Assembly (NCBI RefSeq): GCF_017353175.1 | Contig: NZ_JAFMYW010000007.1 | Coordinates: forward strand, 1 to 64,000 | From: Fibrella forsythiae | GTDB taxonomy: Bacteria > Bacteroidota > Bacteroidia > Cytophagales > Spirosomataceae | Direction of reading: 5' to 3' | Length of the DNA: 64,000 bases | Shown: piece after piece, positions 59,226 to 64,000 of the stretch | How the letters are laid out: each line of letters starts with the position of its first letter | Position numbering within the stretch: position 1 is the stretch's first letter | Notes under the pieces: generated by a model | What the model was told of the DNA's origin: nothing | Seen by the model: the letters and a program-made list of their open reading frames with translations, nothing else | Databases searched by the model: none | Made by a program: the position numbers and the translations under genes

Positions 59226-61367
59226 ATGTCTATTACCTTTTCTCCCAACGTCAGCCGGGCGGCTCAGCGTGATATCAACGACCTCCAGCAAAAAGTCGAT
59301 GCCTTTACTACCGGGCAGATGACCGACGAGCAATTCCGCAAGTTCCGTTTGGCACGGGGTGTATACGGACAGCGTCAGGCAGGCGTGCAGATGATCCGGA
59401 TCAAGCTCCCCTACGGACGGATCACCGCCGATCAGCTTGTTCGTATTGCCGACGTGTCGGACCGCTACGCCACGGGAAATCTGCATGCAACGACCCGTCA
59501 GGATATTCAGCTTCACTTCGTTAAACTAGCCGATTCGCCTCAGCTTTGGGCTGAACTCGAAGACGCCGGTATCACGCTGAAAGAAGCCTGTGGTAATACC
59601 GTTCGAAACGTAACCGGCTCAGCGCGGGCAGGTATCGACCCCGAAGAACCGTTTGACGTTTCTCCCTACGCCCATGCTATTTATGCCTACTTCCTGCGCA
59701 ATCCGATTTGTCAGGATATGGGTCGTAAGTTCAAGATCGCGTTGTCGTCATCAGAACGTGATTCGGCTTATGGCTACATGCACGATATCGGTCTGATTCC
59801 ACGCATTCAGGACGGAAAACGTGGTTTCAAAGTGCTGCTAGCCGGTGGACTGGGCGCACAGCCATTCGCCGCGCAAACGGCTACCGAGTTCATTGTCGAA
59901 GAGCAGATTATCCCCTTCATCGAGGCCGTAATTCGTGTATTCGACCGCTACGGTGAGCGCACCAAACGGCACAAAGCCCGGATGAAATACCTCCTGAACG
60001 ATATAGGTCTGGAGGAGTTCCTGAGCCGTGTGCAAACTGAATGGACGGCGCTGAAGAGCAAGGAATACGTTATAGACAGTTCCTCAGCATTGGCCGATGA
60101 AAAAGCGCCGCAACCTGAATTGACCGGTTACCAACCTGACCGTCAGGACGAAGCGTTTACTACCTGGTTTAAAACCAACGTATTTGAGCAAAAACAGGCG
60201 GGTTGGTACGCCGTGCAACTGCGGGTGTTGCTGGGCGACATGTCGTCTGATACGGCGCGTGCCCTGGCCCAGATCGTGCGGCAGTATGCAGGTGACGACA
60301 TTCGGGTAACGGTCAATCAGGGCTACCTGCTCAGGTACGTTCGTCCCGAGAACTTATCTGCGCTGTACGATGCACTCGATACGCTGGGTCTTGCCAAACC
60401 GGGCTTCGACACCACGGCCGACATTACGACCTGCCCCGGTACCGACACCTGTAACCTGGCCATCACCAGCAGCTACGGCATCACACGCGTGCTGGAAGAC
60501 CTGATGAAGGAGGAGTTTCCTGACATCGTGTACAATACCGACATCAAGATCAAGATCAGCGGCTGCATGAACGGCTGCGGTCAGCACTCGGTGGCTAACA
60601 TTGGCTTCCACGGCTCGTCGATCAAGAATGGCGCGTATGTATTGCCGGCTCTACAGGTTTTGCTTGGCGGCGGTTTCAATGCGGAAGGTGCTGGTCAGAT
60701 GGGCGACAAGGTCATTAAACTACCCACCAAACGCGGCCCGGCTGCACTTCGCACGTTGTTCAACGACTACGAAGCCAATGCTTTCGACGGCGAATATTAT
60801 AATAATTACTATGGTCGGCAGGGTAAGAATTATTTCTATACGCTGCTGAAGCCACTGGCCGACCTGAAAACGGTGACCGACAGCGACTATGTTGACTGGG
60901 ATCATACCGAGCAATACGCGACCGAAGTGGGTGTCGGTGAATGTGCCGGCGTTATGCTCGATTTGGTAGCGACTACGCTCGACGAAGCGTCTGACAAACT
61001 AAACTGGGCAACAGAAGCACAGGCAGACAGCCGTTGGGCCGACGCCATTTATCACGCCTATAACGTGTTCATCACCGGTGCTAAAGCAGCCCTGATGAGC
61101 CGCGACGTACCCACGAACACACAACACGGTATCGTGTCTGATTTTGACCGTGAGTTTGCTGGTGTTGCCGGTTTTCATACAGACGACTCGGCCTTTAAAT
61201 CACTGGTATTCAGCATCAACAAGCACGAACCGACAGAAGAATTCGCGACCTCGTTCATCAGCGAAGCCAGCGAGTTTCTGGCGTCTGTACGGGCCTACCG
61301 CGACCAGCAAATCCAACTCGAAGGCCTCCCCGCATTGACAGAACTCGTTCAGGCACAGGATAGCTAA
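59226..61367 (+). CDS. sir: assimilatory siroheme sulfite (or nitrite) reductase
   Basis: The enzyme reduces sulfite to sulfide with six electrons from ferredoxin. The 713 residues have two ferrodoxin-like siroheme domains (GVYGQRQAGVQMIRIKLPYG, about 45-64, and RVLLGDMSSDTARALAQIVR). The [4Fe-4S]/siroheme ligands are Cys403 and Cys409 (TTCPGTDTCNLA) and Cys447 and Cys451 (SGCMNGCGQHS). The C-terminus carries an extra helical domain of about 130 residues. Neighbouring siroheme and sulfate genes favour sulfite over nitrite as substrate, though the two are hard to tell apart. Confidence 0.92.
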   Translation: MSITFSPNVSRAAQRDINDLQQKVDAFTTGQMTDEQFRKFRLARGVYGQRQAGVQMIRIKLPYGRITADQLVRIADVSDRYATGNLHATTRQDIQLHFVKLADSPQLWAELEDAGITLKEACGNTVRNVTGSARAGIDPEEPFDVSPYAHAIYAYFLRNPICQDMGRKFKIALSSSERDSAYGYMHDIGLIPRIQDGKRGFKVLLAGGLGAQPFAAQTATEFIVEEQIIPFIEAVIRVFDRYGERTKRHKARMKYLLNDIGLEEFLSRVQTEWTALKSKEYVIDSSSALADEKAPQPELTGYQPDRQDEAFTTWFKTNVFEQKQAGWYAVQLRVLLGDMSSDTARALAQIVRQYAGDDIRVTVNQGYLLRYVRPENLSALYDALDTLGLAKPGFDTTADITTCPGTDTCNLAITSSYGITRVLEDLMKEEFPDIVYNTDIKIKISGCMNGCGQHSVANIGFHGSSIKNGAYVLPALQVLLGGGFNAEGAGQMGDKVIKLPTKRGPAALRTLFNDYEANAFDGEYYNNYYGRQGKNYFYTLLKPLADLKTVTDSDYVDWDHTEQYATEVGVGECAGVMLDLVATTLDEASDKLNWATEAQADSRWADAIYHAYNVFITGAKAALMSRDVPTNTQHGIVSDFDREFAGVAGFHTDDSAFKSLVFSINKHEPTEEFATSFISEASEFLASVRAYRDQQIQLEGLPALTELVQAQDS

Positions 61368-61377
61368 ACTGACTTCC

Positions 61378-61466
61378 GATGTACGACTGACGAAGTACGA
61401 TTTGCGCTGCTTAAGTAACCATATTATAAAACAGCAACGCAAATCGTACTTCGTCAGTCGTACATC
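61378..61466. repeat. perfect hairpin with 29-bp arms
   Basis: The arms 61378-61406 and 61438-61466 are exact reverse complements (GATGTACGACTGACGAAGTA start), with TGCT/AGCA pairing further inside. It begins 10 bases after the sulfite reductase stop and ends 12 bases before the SUMT start. Confidence 0.92.
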
Positions 61467-61478
61467 GTACATCGTATC

Positions 61479-62228
61479 ATGAAGGTAACCCTCATCGGCG
61501 CGGGTCCTGGCGACCCTGATCTGATTACGTTAAAAGGAATAAAGGCACTGAAAACTGCCGACGTGGTCATGTATGATGCCCTCGTTGCTGAAGAACTGCT
61601 TGACTATTGCCGCCCCGATGCTCTCAAAGTGTATGTGGGTAAACGGCGTGGTGCGTATTCCTGCATGCAGGAAGAAATCAACCCACTAATTGTTCACTAC
61701 GCGCAGAATTACGGGCACGTAGTTCGCCTGAAAGGCGGCGACTCATTTGTGTTTGGACGGGGCTACGAAGAGCTTGACTACGCCCGGCAGCATGGCCTGG
61801 AGGTTGAGGTTATTCCTGGTATTTCGAGCAGTTACGCCGTTCCGGCGGCGGCAGGTGTCCCGTTGACGTCGCGCGGTTTATCTGAAAGTTTCTGGGTCGT
61901 GACCGGCACAACCAAGGCGGGGAAACTCTCGAAAGACCTGCATCTGGCAGCCCAGTCATCCGCAACTGTCGTTGTTTTGATGGGAATGCATAAACTGCCT
62001 GAAATAGCGGCCCTGTTCAGTGGAGTTGGTAAGGGCGAAACACCAATCGCCATCATCCAGAATGGGACCACTCCGCAACAACGTGTTGTCGTTGGAAGTA
62101 TTCGTACCATCGTTGACGACGTTGCCCGGTCGGGAATAGATAACCCGGCAGTGATCGTCATTGGTGCTGTAGCCGCCTTAGCAACGGCTCCCGAAAACGC
62201 CCGTTTTTTCGTAAATTTGCAAGCGTAA
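61479..62228 (+). CDS. cobA: uroporphyrinogen-III C-methyltransferase (SUMT) for siroheme
   Basis: It methylates uroporphyrinogen III twice to give precorrin-2, the start of siroheme. The 249 residues show LIGAGPGDPDLITLKGIKAL (4-23), VYVGKRRGAYSCMQEEIN, VRLKGGDSFVFGRGYEE (about 83-99) and VIPGISSSYAVPAAAGVPLT, all standard. It stands next to the siroheme-dependent sulfite reductase, whose cofactor it supplies. No CysG-type dehydrogenase/ferrochelatase part is fused. Confidence 0.95.
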   Translation: MKVTLIGAGPGDPDLITLKGIKALKTADVVMYDALVAEELLDYCRPDALKVYVGKRRGAYSCMQEEINPLIVHYAQNYGHVVRLKGGDSFVFGRGYEELDYARQHGLEVEVIPGISSSYAVPAAAGVPLTSRGLSESFWVVTGTTKAGKLSKDLHLAAQSSATVVVLMGMHKLPEIAALFSGVGKGETPIAIIQNGTTPQQRVVVGSIRTIVDDVARSGIDNPAVIVIGAVAALATAPENARFFVNLQA

Positions 62229-62235
62229 TACTTGA

Positions 62236-62335
62236 CCTCACCCCCAACCCCTCTCCTACTGAGAGGGGAGCCGCGCCAGCGTAGCTCTGCTGCTGAATAG
62301 CTCCCCTCTCAGCAGGAGAGGGGTCGGGGGTGAGG
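62236..62335. repeat. long hairpin with 35-bp arms (CCTCACCCCC type)
   Basis: The arms 62236-62270 and 62301-62335 pair with two mismatches, both of which would be G-U pairs in RNA, around a 30-base loop. CCTCACCCCCAACCCCTCTC is a word found repeated between genes in many bacteria. It fills the gap between cobA and trhO. Confidence 0.92.
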
Positions 62336-62346
62336 TAAAACTTGCC

Positions 62347-63306
62347 ATGAAACCATACCGCGTCCTTTTATACTATTTCTATACGCCCATTGCTGATCCC
62401 GAACAGTTCAGGGAAGAGCAGCATCAGCTTTGCCTTAAGTTGAATTTGCTGGGCCGCATCATTGTTGCGCCCGAAGGGTTGAACGGCACCGTTTCTGGTC
62501 TTGCCATTGATTGCGATGCCTATATGGAAGCCGTTCGGTCCGATCCGCGGTTTGCAGCCATTGAGTTTAAAGTGGATGCGCATGAAGCGCACGCCTTTCA
62601 GAAACTTCACGTTCGGGTAAAGCCCGAAATTGTCCATTCGGAATTACCGGTGAATCCATTGGAGCGGACAGGAACGTACCTGGAACCTGCCGAATTTAAG
62701 GCCATGAAAGACGACCCGGATGTGGTGCTGGTCGATATGCGGTCGAACTACGAGCACAGCGTGGGTAAGTTTAGCGGAGCCGTCACGTTCGATATGGAAA
62801 ATCTGCGCGAGCTACCCGACCATGTTGGTGAGATTGCGCATTTGAAAGATAAAAAGATCATTACCTATTGCACCGGTGGCATCAAGTGCGAGAAAGCATC
62901 GGCTTACCTCCTATCGCAGGGGTTTGAGAATGTGTACCAATTACACGGGGGCATTATTAAGTACGGTTTGGAGAACACGGGCGAAGGGTTTGACGGTCAA
63001 TGTTACGTGTTCGACAACCGGCTGGCAGTCGATGTGAACCAGGTGAACCCAACGGTGATCTCGACATGCTATCGGTGCGGTACCATCAGCAGTCGCATGG
63101 TTAACTGCGCCAGCCCCGCTTGTAACAACCACGTGCCGCTTTGCGAAGCCTGTGGCGATGCCCACGCAGGTACGTGTACGGATGACTGCAAGCATGATCC
63201 ACTCCTACGTACCTATGACGGTACGGGCTATTACAGCAAAAAATCGGTTGGTTACACACCGGAACAAGGTTACAAAAGTCGTCAGCGTAGTCAATTAGAG
63301 GCCTAG
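62347..63306 (+). CDS. trhO: tRNA uridine(34) hydroxylase, rhodanese domain protein
   Basis: It probably hydroxylates the wobble uridine of tRNA using oxygen. The 319 residues have an N-terminal domain (FYTPIADPEQFREEQHQLCL; GRIIVAPEGLNGTVSG, 39-54), a rhodanese domain with the presumed catalytic Cys in YCTGGIKCEKASAYL (near residue 177), and a Cys-rich C-terminus (CYRCGTISSRMVNCASPACN; LCEACGDAHAGTCTDDC) that may bind zinc. It was formerly UPF0176/YceA. It stands alone after the siroheme gene. Confidence 0.94.
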   Translation: MKPYRVLLYYFYTPIADPEQFREEQHQLCLKLNLLGRIIVAPEGLNGTVSGLAIDCDAYMEAVRSDPRFAAIEFKVDAHEAHAFQKLHVRVKPEIVHSELPVNPLERTGTYLEPAEFKAMKDDPDVVLVDMRSNYEHSVGKFSGAVTFDMENLRELPDHVGEIAHLKDKKIITYCTGGIKCEKASAYLLSQGFENVYQLHGGIIKYGLENTGEGFDGQCYVFDNRLAVDVNQVNPTVISTCYRCGTISSRMVNCASPACNNHVPLCEACGDAHAGTCTDDCKHDPLLRTYDGTGYYSKKSVGYTPEQGYKSRQRSQLEA

Positions 63307-63400
63307 GTAACTGATCAGCTACCGCTTAGTTGATTTTCAGACACATGACTCTGTAAGTCACCACCCGGATTATACTGAGATTAAAATAGACACGTTTATC

Positions 63401-63434
63401 AAACCGAAAAGGCAGAACCCTTTTCGGTTTTTTT
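63401..63434 (+). terminator. rho-independent terminator after trhO
   Basis: A 12-bp perfect stem (63401-63412 with 63419-63430) with a 6-base loop ends in a T run to 63434. It lies 95 bases after the trhO stop. Confidence 0.88.
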
Positions 63435-63824
63435 ATGCCTATCCAGTGCAACGAACGTATCTATTGGGGAATCCTTTTACCATGGATAGCCGCTACCTCT
63501 CCAGCCGTACCTGGCGATCCTGACTCCTAATAAGGAGCCGAAGGCTGTAAATGCCCGGTCTCGCAACTTTTACATGTTGCTTACAATCTTTTACTGTTTT
63601 TCGACATCTATCAGCCCAATCAACTTCTACTTGCAATCGGTTCCTACAATTGATTTTGACCTTGTTTTTATGCAATCTCACCGGGCAATGCATCTCATTG
63701 AAAGCCATCCGTCCCCCTGTCGTACCGCTCAAACTATATTTATAGTTAAAATACCTTAACCCAGGCTACGCGATTAATTGCGTGCCTACATTTGGCCTAT
63801 TGCTTCTCTATCTCTCTACTGCGT
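63435..63824. other. intergenic region without recognised gene
   Basis: No supported gene is seen in these 390 bases; the short plus-strand frames have no good start or motif. A perfect TAnnTTTG box (TACATTTG, 63787-63794) lies 31 bases before the next start and is a likely -7 promoter element, though no clear -33 box is visible. Confidence 0.5.
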
Positions 63825-64000
63825 ATGAAAAACCGCCTACTCGTTTTCTTCTTTTTTTGTCTCTTTTCCAGTGCCGCTTTCGCACAAACGGCACCAACGC
63901 GTTTTACGCTTCAGGCCACCGTTACCGACACGTTGGGGACCAAGCTGAATTCTGTGACCGTCATGCTCCAGACGGGTAAAGATTCAGTGCTAACCAGCTT
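63825..64000 (+). CDS. N-terminus of an exported protein, probably outer-membrane receptor (partial)
   Basis: The frame starts with ATG 63825 and runs off the window after 58 codons. A signal peptide is clear (MKNRLLVFFFFCLFSSAAFA, cleaved before QTAPT). The mature part begins FTLQATVTDTLGTKLNSVTV, which resembles the start of a carboxypeptidase-regulatory-like domain found in many TonB-dependent or outer-membrane beta-barrel proteins of Bacteroidota. The rest is outside the window, so the class is tentative. A TAnnTTTG box precedes it. Confidence 0.7.
   Translation, partial: MKNRLLVFFFFCLFSSAAFAQTAPTRFTLQATVTDTLGTKLNSVTVMLQTGKDSVLTS

Overview
The window looks like a chromosomal segment of a Cytophagales bacterium (Bacteroidota), close to Spirosoma and its relatives. 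The evidence is a SusC/SusD-type polysaccharide utilisation locus driven by an ECF sigma/FecR pair, many lipoprotein and '...AQ' signal peptides, very few Shine-Dalgarno sequences, and TAnnTTTG-like promoter boxes. No rRNA gene, complete tRNA, CRISPR array or intact insertion sequence was seen.

Positions 1 to about 15,400 are part of a tailed-phage prophage, read almost entirely on the minus strand. From right to left it holds a divergent HTH repressor, a chain of seven overlapping early genes ending in a P-loop DUF3987-type replication protein, a nested palindromic array of GTTGACA repeats (candidate replication origin or operator), an HNH endonuclease, a head protease with a scaffold-like tail, a probable major capsid protein, small structural genes, both terminase subunits and a DNA adenine methylase. 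Portal, tail and integrase genes are not visible and may lie left of the window. A tRNA-3'-end-like stretch near 15,360 may be the right attachment site. Decayed sequence, including a DUF433 antitoxin remnant, and a perfect 50-bp palindrome separate the prophage from the host genes.

From 16.1 to 33.4 kb lie a GAF/PAS histidine kinase, a decayed gene, a probable alpha-mannan locus (ECF sigma, FecR, SusC, SusD, SusE-like, GH76), a second ECF sigma with a membrane partner, a beta-helix/di-haem cytochrome pair and a Tat-exported M19 dipeptidase pseudogene. From 33.4 to 44 kb are a DUF3267 membrane zincin, an ABC permease fused to a degenerate M1 peptidase domain, a GRDP-like protein, a short-chain dehydrogenase, an ScfR-type regulator, an AzgA-type purine permease, a GNAT enzyme, a frameshifted deoxyribosyltransferase and a SMUG2-like DNA glycosylase.

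From 44.3 to 62.2 kb the main theme is assimilatory sulfur metabolism: TauE exporter, O-succinylhomoserine sulfhydrylase, APS reductase, CysD, CysN, sulfite reductase and the siroheme methyltransferase. This is interrupted by a flavin monooxygenase, an AraC regulator and a PaoABC-like molybdenum hydroxylase with a MocA-like cytidylyltransferase. TrhO and the first codons of a probable outer-membrane protein close the window.

Two features run through the host part. First, about a dozen long, nearly perfect intergenic hairpins (arms of 14 to 63 bp) sit directly between genes. Second, the heptamer GGTACGT/ACGTACC occurs about 60 times by hand count in about 48 kb, roughly ten times the naive expectation.
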